NCBI GenBank assembly: GCA_039817205.1
Contig: JBCBWG010000061.1
Location: 1-14,517 of the forward strand
Source: JBCBWG01 sp039817205
Lineage (GTDB): Bacteria; Pseudomonadota; Alphaproteobacteria; Rhizobiales; Hyphomicrobiaceae
DNA length: 14,517 nt
Direction: 5' to 3'
A program made the translations under genes and the position numbers. Positions 7,145-14,051 of the stretch are shown piece by piece (the stretch's first letter is position 1; the number at the start of each line of letters is the position of its first letter). Under the pieces are notes generated by a model that did no database searches, was not told the origin of the DNA, and saw only the letters and a list, made by a program, of their open reading frames with translations.

Positions 7145-8137
7145 ATGACGGGCATTGACGGGGCGCGGATCTCTCGACGCTTGCGGGTCCTTCACCTGAG
7201 CGCTTTTGGCGTGGGCCTTCTCTGCGCGGCACTGTTTGCAACAGCACCTGCGCGGGCTGCGGAGCCACGCCTTGCGGTCGATGTGATCAATCAGTCAGAT
7301 CCGGTCCTCTGCGCGGAAAAAGATAATGTCGCCATCGCGTTTCAGTCGCCCGAGGTGACGCGCTTCCAGATCGAGGCAGCTCATCCGGCCTATCTGAATG
7401 CACTCGCCAAAGACAGCTTCGCGGCCGACTGGACGGACTGTGAGTTCAAGTCCGACCCCGTGTTCAGATCCGAAGTCAAAGTGCCGACCCGCAAGACGCT
7501 CTTTGAGGCGCCGGACCTCTGGGTGGTGGGCTGGACGTTTCCAACATTCTGGCGGCCGTCGACGACGCCGTTCATCATTGGAGACAAGACATTCCAGGGC
7601 CTGCATCTCATTCAGGTTTGGATGATCCGTCCGATGGGTGGCGAAGAGGTTCTCGTCGTCTATCCGCAGGATGGGTATTGGCGGTTGCGGCCGAAAGCAC
7701 CACCCGGGCGCGATCTGACGGCGTTCGGGTCATCGGTCCTCATCGGACCCGTCACGGATGCCGGCCGACCCGTTGTCGACTTGCGCGAGTTGGCCTTCGA
7801 CCCGAAGCGATCCGAATTCAAATTGGCTTTCAAAGCCGGCGGATCGGCGACGGTGCGCATGAGCAAGGTCGACGCCGATAAACATGTCCTCGACGTCGTC
7901 ATGAGCCAGGCGGTTGCTGACAAGCCCTTTGCGATGCTCCGCTCGATGTACGTGACGGACTTCAATAATGATGCCAGCCGCCTTGCGGTGAAGCCGATCA
8001 AAGGCAAAGGGTGGCAGGAAGCCCCGGTGTTGGGCTTTAAGCGCGCCGAAGCCACCGATGTCTGGCTCGGCCGGACCGTGATTTCGCGGCACAACTCGTC
8101 ATCGCCCGACCACGTGCTCCGCCGCTTCGGCAAGTAG
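7145..8137 (+). CDS. Exported protein of unknown function
   Basis: I do not recognise the family. The 330-residue protein has a basic N-terminus (RISRRLR), a hydrophobic stretch at about 17-34 and a Sec signal-peptidase site at APARA|AEP (after residue 38). The mature protein of about 292 residues should be periplasmic. It has just two cysteines, Cys56 and Cys99, which could form a disulphide. The sequence alternates aromatic and acidic segments (for example WVVGWTFPTFWRP at 126-138), suggesting a compact beta-rich fold, with no further membrane helix and no recognised catalytic motif. It starts 18 nt after the FkbM methyltransferase with GAG 8 nt before the ATG, so it probably shares that transcript and may act on the same periplasmic or envelope material. 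Confidence 0.8.
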   Translation: MTGIDGARISRRLRVLHLSAFGVGLLCAALFATAPARAAEPRLAVDVINQSDPVLCAEKDNVAIAFQSPEVTRFQIEAAHPAYLNALAKDSFAADWTDCEFKSDPVFRSEVKVPTRKTLFEAPDLWVVGWTFPTFWRPSTTPFIIGDKTFQGLHLIQVWMIRPMGGEEVLVVYPQDGYWRLRPKAPPGRDLTAFGSSVLIGPVTDAGRPVVDLRELAFDPKRSEFKLAFKAGGSATVRMSKVDADKHVLDVVMSQAVADKPFAMLRSMYVTDFNNDASRLAVKPIKGKGWQEAPVLGFKRAEATDVWLGRTVISRHNSSSPDHVLRRFGK

Positions 8138-8272
8138 TTCACGGCACGTCTCTCCCACCGGTCTTTCAGCCCGTCGCGCCGTCAGCCGATGTGGTCGGTT
8201 GACCGCCACACGGCGCATCGCCAATACACGGCGCGGCTCTTGTTACGTGCTGGCCGTTATGAGGAGGGACAC

Positions 8273-9256
8273 GTGGTTCGACCGGACCTGAAGACCGTAC
8301 TGTCGGGCGACCGCCAAGCGATTGCGAACTACGTCGAAAGCGATCGTTTCATTGGTATGATCACCGTGCTGATCCTGATCAATGCCGTGACGCTTGGCCT
8401 TGAGACCGTGCCGTCTGCCATGGAGCGTTTCGGGCCCGCTCTCAACGCGCTCGACTTCGTCATCCTCCTCATTTTCACGATCGAGCTTGCGCTTAAGTTC
8501 TACGCCTACCGCTGGGACTTCTTCAAATCCGGCTGGAACGTGTTTGATCTCGCCATCGTCACCATCGCGTGGATGCCGGCGACCGGTGGTCTATCGATCC
8601 TTCGCGCCTTGCGGATCTTGCGCGTCTTACGATTGCTGTCCGTCGTCCCGCAGATGCGTCGCGTCATCAGCGCGATCGGACATTCGATCCCCGGCATGGT
8701 GGCGGTCATTGGCGTGCTCGGGCTGATCTTCTACGTCTCGTCTGTGCTCGCGACCAAACTATTCGGAACGCACCCGGACCCGAATATGCAGGAATGGTTC
8801 GGGACGATTGGGGCATCCGGCTACACGCTCTTTCAGATCATGACGCTTGAGAGTTGGTCGATGGGGATCGTGCGCCCGACCATGGAACTCTTCCCCTACG
8901 CTTGGATCTTTTTCGTTCCCTTCATCATCGTCACGAGTTTTGCGGTGCTGAACCTCTTCATCGGCATCATCGTTGATGCGATGCAGGCGGTGCACCGCCT
9001 TGAGGACGAAGCAGAGGCCGAGGCCGAGGGTGCCAATTCAGAGGGTGCCAATTCAGAGGCTGGCAAGTCAAAGGCTGGCAAATCAGGGGCCGGAGCGTCC
9101 AGCGCATCGGCGGTCGAGGCGCCACCTTCTGTTGGAGGCGTGGCAGACCCGGTCGTCATCTCGCGGTCCGACCTGCAGGCGCTTCATGCCCGCTTCGACA
9201 CGCTGACCTTAGAGCTTGAAGGCCTGCGGGCCGTGGTTGGCAAATCTGGAACTTGA
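8273..9256 (+). CDS. Bacterial voltage-gated sodium channel (BacNav)
   Basis: The protein has 327 residues with six membrane segments, forming a homotetramer in the inner membrane. The S2 acidic residue is Glu71 in FTIELALKF, S3 carries Asp92 in NVFDLAIV, and S4 has gating arginines every third residue (Arg111, 114, 117, 120). The pore loop has the filter TLESWSM at 191-197, identical to that of the structurally known channel NavAb, so sodium selectivity is well supported. S6 runs from about 210 to 238, followed by an acidic neck (EDEAEAEAE), a repeat linker at 252-276 and a final coiled-coil segment at about 297-322. The start is GTG 8273: GAGGAGG at 8261-8267 lies 5 nt upstream. ATG 8189 has no such site and would add 28 unrelated residues. 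No neighbour explains its role. Confidence 0.93.
   Translation: MVRPDLKTVLSGDRQAIANYVESDRFIGMITVLILINAVTLGLETVPSAMERFGPALNALDFVILLIFTIELALKFYAYRWDFFKSGWNVFDLAIVTIAWMPATGGLSILRALRILRVLRLLSVVPQMRRVISAIGHSIPGMVAVIGVLGLIFYVSSVLATKLFGTHPDPNMQEWFGTIGASGYTLFQIMTLESWSMGIVRPTMELFPYAWIFFVPFIIVTSFAVLNLFIGIIVDAMQAVHRLEDEAEAEAEGANSEGANSEAGKSKAGKSGAGASSASAVEAPPSVGGVADPVVISRSDLQALHARFDTLTLELEGLRAVVGKSGT
9026..9100 (+). repeat. Five 15-nt tandem repeats inside the sodium-channel gene
   Basis: Units 1 and 2 (9026-9040 and 9041-9055) are identical, gagggtgccaattca. Units 3 (9056-9070) and 4 (9071-9085) differ from them at a few bases, and unit 5 (9086-9100) is more diverged. They encode EGANS, EGANS, EAGKS, KAGKS and GAGAS, a flexible linker between the channel neck and its terminal coiled coil. 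The length keeps the reading frame. Confidence 0.9.
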
Positions 9257-9272
9257 GAGAGCTGACACGCAA

Positions 9273-9302
9273 GCGACCAGTGATCGAACGATCACCGGTC
9301 GC
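9273..9302 (+). terminator. Strong hairpin between convergent genes
   Basis: GCGACCAGTGATC at 9273-9285 pairs with GATCACCGGTCGC at 9290-9302 through 13 positions with one A-C mismatch, leaving the loop GAAC. It begins 17 nt after the channel stop, and a T-rich segment (ggttggtttt) follows on the plus strand. It fits a terminator for the channel gene. The convergent minus-strand gene stops at 9338, so the same stem could serve both directions. Confidence 0.65.
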
Positions 9303-9337
9303 CTTCGGTTGGTTTTGACGTCTTCTCAGGTGTCGTC

Positions 9338-10630
9338 TTACGCTGACAGAGCTTTGCCCTTCGTGCCGCTTGTTTTCTGGTTCGGCACGAAGATCCCTTC
9401 GAGGATGATGGCGACTTTCGAAGGTGCAATCTGCGCGACCTGGTACGTGAAGATGGCTTTGCCTTTTGCCGACTTGCAGGTCAGCGTCACCACCTCAACC
9501 GGCTCAAGCCCATCTGCGATTGGTGCGTCCGTTTTGCTTTTGATGACTTTCGTGCCTTTGCAGCTCCGCTTTTCGCTAGCAACAAGCCGGCGCATCAGTG
9601 CTTTCGGCGAGAGTTCCCGGCCAGCCAGCACTTTCATGGCGCCTTGGACACCAGACTTCAGCGTCCAGTTGACGGCGAAATTCTTGAACGTACCCTCACC
9701 AGCAGCCCGCACCGTGTACTGGCCTTGAGCGCCGCTGAGGTAACGGGCTGCGACCTCAAGTGTCGCTTCGCGGTCAAGCACGATGTAGGACGGCGCCGAG
9801 GACTGGCTCGCTGGCTGCGGAGCTGACACCGTTGGTGCACGCTTCGGCGTTACTTGGCGCGGGGCTGCAACGGCACCGATGCCGTTTTTTGCGATGTGGC
9901 CACCAACGAGCGGAGCCGGAGCTTCTGCCTGCTGAGCTGCTGGCGTTGCCTGACGCGCCGGAGCCGATTGGACAGGAGCAACCGGCTGTGCGGGTGTTGC
10001 GGTGCCGATCTCGTTCTTGCCGGGGCCTTTGAGTGCTTGGGGCGGTATTGGGTCAGGTGTTTCTGTCTGCTGCGGGGCTTCTGCAACCGGAGCTTGGCCC
10101 GGAGCTTGGCCACGGAGGTTTGCTTCGACGCAAAGGTCCACAATGTTCAGGGCGCGCGTCATGCCTTTCAACGTGTACCCGATCTTGCGACCCTTCTCGG
10201 TGATGAAGCGGACCCAGCGGGCGTTCTCGATGACGCCGACTGAGTCGCGGCCGTCGCCGAGCATGAAGACAAACGATACGCCGCCGACAGACGCGTAATT
10301 CGCTTTGACGGGCTTGCCGTTCGCGATGAGACGCGCGCTCGTTTCGCGGTTCGGACCGAGCCTCCAGGCTTTGTTCGTGAACATCACGCCCCAAGACTGG
10401 CCTTGCCGTGCAACAACCATGAGGTTTGGACCGCGCTGCCTGCGGGTCGCAGAACAGTGGCTAAATGCGCCATCTGACTTGGTGATGCGCTGGATGGTCC
10501 AGTTTTGAGTTTGACCAAACCGCTCGCTGGTGAAGCCGTTGGCGTGCGCTTGTCCTGCAGATGTTAGAGCCATCAGACCCGCGAAGGTGAGGCCGGTTGC
10601 TGCTTTGACGATGCTGCCTGATGTGAACAT
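9338..10630 (-). CDS. Exported two-module protein with IalB-like N-terminal domain
   Basis: The protein has 430 residues with a clear Sec signal peptide (hydrophobic 8-24, cleavage after AHA at residue 30). Module 1 (about 41-170) has the layout of invasion-associated locus B-like domains: NWTIQ, Cys59, repeated W-x and G-x strands, then the closing KGMTRALNIVDLC with Cys167, probably disulphide-paired with Cys59. Residues 173-280 form a linker rich in Pro, Ala and Gln. Module 2 (about 281-415) is unrecognised and holds Cys357 and Cys385. Basic residues are frequent throughout. It should be periplasmic or cell-surface attached; a binding or structural role is more likely than catalysis. ATG 10630 follows AGGAG with 7-nt spacing; the frame extends to 10762 but that part lacks a signal peptide. 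The IalB assignment is by pattern only. Confidence 0.72.
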   Translation of the reverse strand: MFTSGSIVKAATGLTFAGLMALTSAGQAHANGFTSERFGQTQNWTIQRITKSDGAFSHCSATRRQRGPNLMVVARQGQSWGVMFTNKAWRLGPNRETSARLIANGKPVKANYASVGGVSFVFMLGDGRDSVGVIENARWVRFITEKGRKIGYTLKGMTRALNIVDLCVEANLRGQAPGQAPVAEAPQQTETPDPIPPQALKGPGKNEIGTATPAQPVAPVQSAPARQATPAAQQAEAPAPLVGGHIAKNGIGAVAAPRQVTPKRAPTVSAPQPASQSSAPSYIVLDREATLEVAARYLSGAQGQYTVRAAGEGTFKNFAVNWTLKSGVQGAMKVLAGRELSPKALMRRLVASEKRSCKGTKVIKSKTDAPIADGLEPVEVVTLTCKSAKGKAIFTYQVAQIAPSKVAIILEGIFVPNQKTSGTKGKALSA

Positions 10631-10936
10631 TGAAACGCTCCTGCGGGCTTGGTTTTTTGACCGGCGTTGGCCGCCGCTGATGAGGAGAGAATGGCCGGGC
10701 TTGATCGTCAGCGCTGTCACGCGTGGAACAGGGCATAAAATTAGCGCTCCGATGATCTGCATCGGGTGCTATCAATCGGATTTTACTTGTTTTTTTGTTT
10801 TGAATGGTTGGGGCGGCACGACATCGCGCGTTGCTGGAAAGGCGTCGTTCGCTGTGATAGGCGCAAGGGCTGGAATTGGGTGGCAGCATCGCGCCCACCC
10901 AAAATCCCGCCAAACACCTAACCTAGGCCGATACGC
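10631..10936. promoter_or_regulatory. Divergent intergenic region with T-tract and inverted repeat
   Basis: The 306 nt between two divergent genes hold no convincing protein gene. An inverted repeat, CCGATG-atctg-CATCGG, lies at 10749-10765, and a T-rich tract runs from about 10781 to 10801; both could belong to an operator or promoter. A 15-codon frame at 10691-10738 has AGGAG just 3 nt before its ATG and is weak. I could not pick reliable -35/-10 boxes for either direction. Confidence 0.4.
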
Positions 10937-11206
10937 ATGGAATTCGTTTTCGCAATCGCCGTTTACTTTGTCGTCTGGTGGATTGGCCTCTTTGCTGTGC
11001 TGCCGTTCTTTGCCCAACCGCAGAACGAAAGCGAAACGGGCGAAATCGTTCCGGGGACGCCGGAAAGTGCGCCGGTGGCCTTTCCGCTGGGCCGTTTGGT
11101 GGTCGTGAACTCGCTGGTCGCAGCCTGCGTCTTTGCGGTTCTGTGGTCGGTGATCGTGTTCGATCCATTTGGGCTCGGCCAAGTCCCGGGCGTGATCCCC
11201 AACTGA
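10937..11206 (+). CDS. DUF1467 family small membrane protein
   Basis: The protein has 89 residues with two predicted membrane helices (about 3-26 and 55-75) and a short polar loop between them. The segments VVWWIGLFAVLPFFAQPQNE and GEIVPGTPESAP match the DUF1467 pattern: a tryptophan pair, an aromatic LPF motif, then acidic residues and GT-x-APV. The family is found mostly in alphaproteobacteria, and its function is unknown. It is commonly encoded directly before proS and the lipoprotein-release genes, as here, which supports the identification. The Shine-Dalgarno sequence is weak (AGG 9 nt before the ATG). No catalytic residues are apparent. An envelope role is possible from the neighbours, but genome neighbourhood alone does not prove it. 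Confidence 0.88.
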   Translation: MEFVFAIAVYFVVWWIGLFAVLPFFAQPQNESETGEIVPGTPESAPVAFPLGRLVVVNSLVAACVFAVLWSVIVFDPFGLGQVPGVIPN

Positions 11207-11277
11207 AGCGTCGAAAGGGCAGGACCGAACGCGGCGCAACAACGTGCCGTTTGATCCGGTTAACTTGCGGTCGCATC

Positions 11278-11321
11278 TGCCGGTATCGGCCGCGGATTGC
11301 TCAGCACCGCCGATGCCGGTA
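11278..11321 (+). promoter_or_regulatory. Stem-loop in the proS leader
   Basis: TGCCGGTATCGGC at 11278-11290 pairs with GCCGATGCCGGTA at 11309-11321: 13 bp including two G-T wobbles, with an 18-nt loop. It lies 72 nt after the DUF1467 stop and 40 nt before the proS start. No T-run follows. It may be a partial terminator, an attenuator-like leader structure or a processing site. Confidence 0.45.
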
Positions 11322-11361
11322 AGCGTCCGCTGACCGTGTTTCTCAAGAGGTTCGCCCCGCC

Positions 11362-12708
11362 ATGCGCATGAGCCGTTATTTTCTGCCCGTCCTTCGCGAG
11401 ACGCCGAAGGAGGCTGAGATCATCTCGCACCAATACATGTTGCGGGCCGGGCTCGTGCGACAGTCCAGTGCCGGGATTTACTCCTGGCTGCCAATGGGAC
11501 TTCGGGTGCTCAACAAAATCGCGGACGTTGTGCGCGATGAGCAGGACCGGGCGGGCGCGATCGAGGTTTTGATGCCGACGATCCAGTCGGCCGATCTGTG
11601 GCGTGAATCCGGGCGATACGAAGCATACGGCAAGGAGATGCTGCGTATCACCGACCGCCATGAACGCGATATGCTCTACGGGCCGACGAATGAGGAACTG
11701 ATCACGACGATTTTTCGCGACAGCATCAAGAGCTATCGCGAGCTGCCGCGGAACCTCTACCACATTCAATGGAAGTTTCGGGACGAGATCCGCCCACGGT
11801 TCGGCGTCATGCGCGGGCGTGAGTTCATGATGAAGGACGCATACTCGTTCGATCTGACGCCAGAAGACGGTCGGAAGTCCTACAATCGAATGTTTGTTGC
11901 CTACCTTCGGACATTTGCACGGATGGGGCTGAAGTCGATCCCAATGCGGGCCGAGACCGGGCCGATCGGCGGAGATCTTTCTCACGAGTTTATCATTCTC
12001 GCTGAGACGGGCGAGAGCCAGGTGTTCGGGCATCGCGACCTCTTTGAAGGCTCTATTCCAGCCGTGGACACCGATTACGACGGCGATCTTGAGCCCATCA
12101 TCGAACGCTGGACATCGCTCTATGCTGCAACCGACGAACAGCACGATCCGGCGCGGTTCGACGCGGATGTGCCAGCTGACAAACAGGTGACCGCCCGGGG
12201 CATTGAAATCGGGCACATCTTTTTCTTTGGCACGAAATACTCAGAGCCCATGGGTTGCCGCGTTCAAGGCCCGGATGGCGACATGATTGACCTGCAGATG
12301 GGCTCCTATGGGGTGGGCGTCTCGCGTCTCGTGGGCGCGATCATCGAAGCGAGTCACGACGACCAGGGGATCATCTGGCCCGTGCCGGTGGCGCCGTACG
12401 AAGTCGGGCTCATCAATATCAAGGCATCGGATGCTGAAACGGCATCGGCGTGTGACGGTCTCTACCAGCAACTGTCGAATGCCGGCATTGAAGTGCTCTA
12501 CGACGACACCGACGAGCGAGCCGGCGGAAAGTTCGCGACGATGGACCTGATCGGATTGCCGTATCAAATCGCCCTCGGGCCCAAGGGTCTGAAGTCCGGC
12601 GAGGTTGAATTTAAGGCCCGCGCCGGTGGTGAGAAAGAAGCCGTTCCGCTGACCGGTATCGTCGAGCGCGTCGTTGCGGAAGTTAAGGCCAAGCGGGTTC
12701 TCGTCTGA
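11362..12708 (+). CDS. proS: Prolyl-tRNA synthetase, short form without editing domain
   Basis: This cytoplasmic class II enzyme charges tRNA-Pro with proline using ATP. At 448 residues it is the short alphaproteobacterial type; the E. coli type has about 570 because of an editing insertion between motifs 2 and 3. Motifs visible are the TNEE loop that binds proline (109-112), motif 2 with FRDEIRPRFG (139-148) and RGREFMMKDAYSF (151-163), motif 3 with GSYGVGVSRL (314-323), and a C-terminal anticodon-binding domain from about 350 (YEVGLINIK to the end). ATG 11362 follows AAGAGG at 11345-11350; ATG 11368 is in frame, but MRMSRYFLP fits the family N-terminus. Without the insertion, Ala-tRNA-Pro must be cleared by a separate editing protein, which is not in this window. 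Confidence 0.97.
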   Translation: MRMSRYFLPVLRETPKEAEIISHQYMLRAGLVRQSSAGIYSWLPMGLRVLNKIADVVRDEQDRAGAIEVLMPTIQSADLWRESGRYEAYGKEMLRITDRHERDMLYGPTNEELITTIFRDSIKSYRELPRNLYHIQWKFRDEIRPRFGVMRGREFMMKDAYSFDLTPEDGRKSYNRMFVAYLRTFARMGLKSIPMRAETGPIGGDLSHEFIILAETGESQVFGHRDLFEGSIPAVDTDYDGDLEPIIERWTSLYAATDEQHDPARFDADVPADKQVTARGIEIGHIFFFGTKYSEPMGCRVQGPDGDMIDLQMGSYGVGVSRLVGAIIEASHDDQGIIWPVPVAPYEVGLINIKASDAETASACDGLYQQLSNAGIEVLYDDTDERAGGKFATMDLIGLPYQIALGPKGLKSGEVEFKARAGGEKEAVPLTGIVERVVAEVKAKRVLV

Positions 12709-12750
12709 GCCAAGTGCGCCACGGGCAGATGCGCGAGGGGGAGAGACGCG

Positions 12751-14046
12751 ATGGCGTCAACGACTACAGGCCAAAAGCCGTCGCCTGATACCGCACCCTT
12801 CGCCGGGTTCGAATGGATGTTGGCGCTGCGTTATCTCAGGGCGAGGCGTAAGGAAGGCTTCATCTCAGTCATTGCTCTGTTTTCGTTTCTCGGCATCACC
12901 GTCGGCGTGGCAACGCTTATTATTGTGATGTCGGTGATGAACGGCTTCCACAAACAGCTATTCGAAAAAATGCTTGGGCTCGATGGGCACATCGCAGCTG
13001 TCAAGATCTCTCGAACGGGCGCGTTCGAAGGCTACGACGATCTCGCAAAACAGATCGCAGCGATCGATGGCGTGAACTCCGCGACCCCGTTGATCGAGGG
13101 GCAGGTGCTGGCCTCGTCGCGCGCGAACACGGTGTTTGGTCGCGTGCGTGGGATCACCGAAGCGGGGCTCGCGAACACGGCGATTGTTTCGAAAAATCTC
13201 ACCGCGGGTTCATTGGACGGGTTCGATGGCGTTGATGGCGTGGCGCTCGGTGAAGATCTGGCGAACAACCTCCGCCTGCAAGTCGGTGATTTCGTTCGCT
13301 TGATCGCGCCGCGCGGCACGTCAACACCGTTCGGCGTCGCACCGCGCGCACGCAATTTCCGGATTGTTGCGACCTTCGACATGGGCACGTCGGAGTACAA
13401 TCGTATTTTTATGTTCATGCCGCTCGGGCTCGCGCAAAAGTTCTTTTCAAAGCCAAGCCGGGCCGACGTCATCGAGATAAAAGTTGACGAGCCGCAAGTC
13501 GTTGAAGAACGCGTCGCTGCGATGGAGACCGTTTTCGGCGACAGTGTCGTCTATCAGACGTGGAAGCAGCGCAACTTGTCGTTCTTCACCGTCCTCGAAG
13601 TTGAGCGAACACTTATCTTTATCATCATCTCGCTGATCGTGCTGGTCGCTGCCTTCAACATCATTTCCGGCATGATGATGTTGGTGAAAGACAAGTCGCG
13701 GGACATTGCGATCTTGCGGACGATGGGGGCGACGCGTGGCGCTATCATGCGCGTCTTCCTGATTACGGGTGCATCGATCGGCGTCGTTGGCACGATCGTC
13801 GGTCTCATCCTCGGCGTGCTTTTCTGCCTGAATATCGATGCGATCAAAAGTGCCGTGCAGTGGATCACGGGCACGCAGTTGATGGACCCGAAGATCTACT
13901 ACCTCAGCAAGTTGCCAGCCGACCTTGATCCCTGGAACGTCGCCCTGATCGTCGCCTTCTCGTTGTCGATGGCGGTGCTCGCAACGATTTACCCATCGCG
14001 CCGCGCCGCTAACCTCGATCCGGTCGAAGCGCTGAGGTACGAGTAG
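12751..14046 (+). CDS. lolC: Lipoprotein-releasing ABC transporter permease (LolC/LolE family)
   Basis: The protein has 431 residues with the Lol/MacB-type layout: a cytoplasmic N-terminus with EWMLALRYLRARRKEG, a first membrane helix at about 39-63, a large periplasmic domain (about 64-285), then three helices at about 287-311, 331-360 and 396-414. Between helices 2 and 3 lies the coupling segment KDKSRDIAILRTMGATRGA, which contacts the ATPase; the tail PSRRAANLDPVEALRYE is characteristic. The complex extracts outer-membrane lipoproteins from the inner membrane and hands them to LolA. The ATPase gene lolD starts 5 nt after its stop, so they form an operon. A purine-rich Shine-Dalgarno sequence (GAGGGGGAGAG) precedes ATG 12751. 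If no second permease exists downstream, it would act as a LolF-type homodimer. Confidence 0.95.
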   Translation: MASTTTGQKPSPDTAPFAGFEWMLALRYLRARRKEGFISVIALFSFLGITVGVATLIIVMSVMNGFHKQLFEKMLGLDGHIAAVKISRTGAFEGYDDLAKQIAAIDGVNSATPLIEGQVLASSRANTVFGRVRGITEAGLANTAIVSKNLTAGSLDGFDGVDGVALGEDLANNLRLQVGDFVRLIAPRGTSTPFGVAPRARNFRIVATFDMGTSEYNRIFMFMPLGLAQKFFSKPSRADVIEIKVDEPQVVEERVAAMETVFGDSVVYQTWKQRNLSFFTVLEVERTLIFIIISLIVLVAAFNIISGMMMLVKDKSRDIAILRTMGATRGAIMRVFLITGASIGVVGTIVGLILGVLFCLNIDAIKSAVQWITGTQLMDPKIYYLSKLPADLDPWNVALIVAFSLSMAVLATIYPSRRAANLDPVEALRYE

Positions 14047-14051
14047 GCGCC

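Noticed and set aside
8189..8272. ATG 8189 as start of the sodium channel
   Set aside because: It would add 28 basic residues with no membrane or family similarity, overlaps a small hairpin at 8190-8210, and lacks a Shine-Dalgarno sequence; GTG 8273 has GAGGAGG at ideal spacing.
10691..10738. 15-codon frame as a real leader peptide gene
   Set aside because: Spacing from AGGAG to the ATG is only 3 nt, and the next plus-strand gene is about 200 nt away with no attenuator between; kept only as an observation.
10631..10762. N-terminal extension of the two-module exported protein to 10762
   Set aside because: It would bury the signal peptide 44 residues inside the protein; ATG 10630 has AGGAG 7 nt upstream.
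11260..12216. 318-codon minus-strand frame opposite proS
   Set aside because: It lies wholly against the firmly identified proS and its leader, its translation shows no family motif, and long antisense frames are common in GC-rich DNA.
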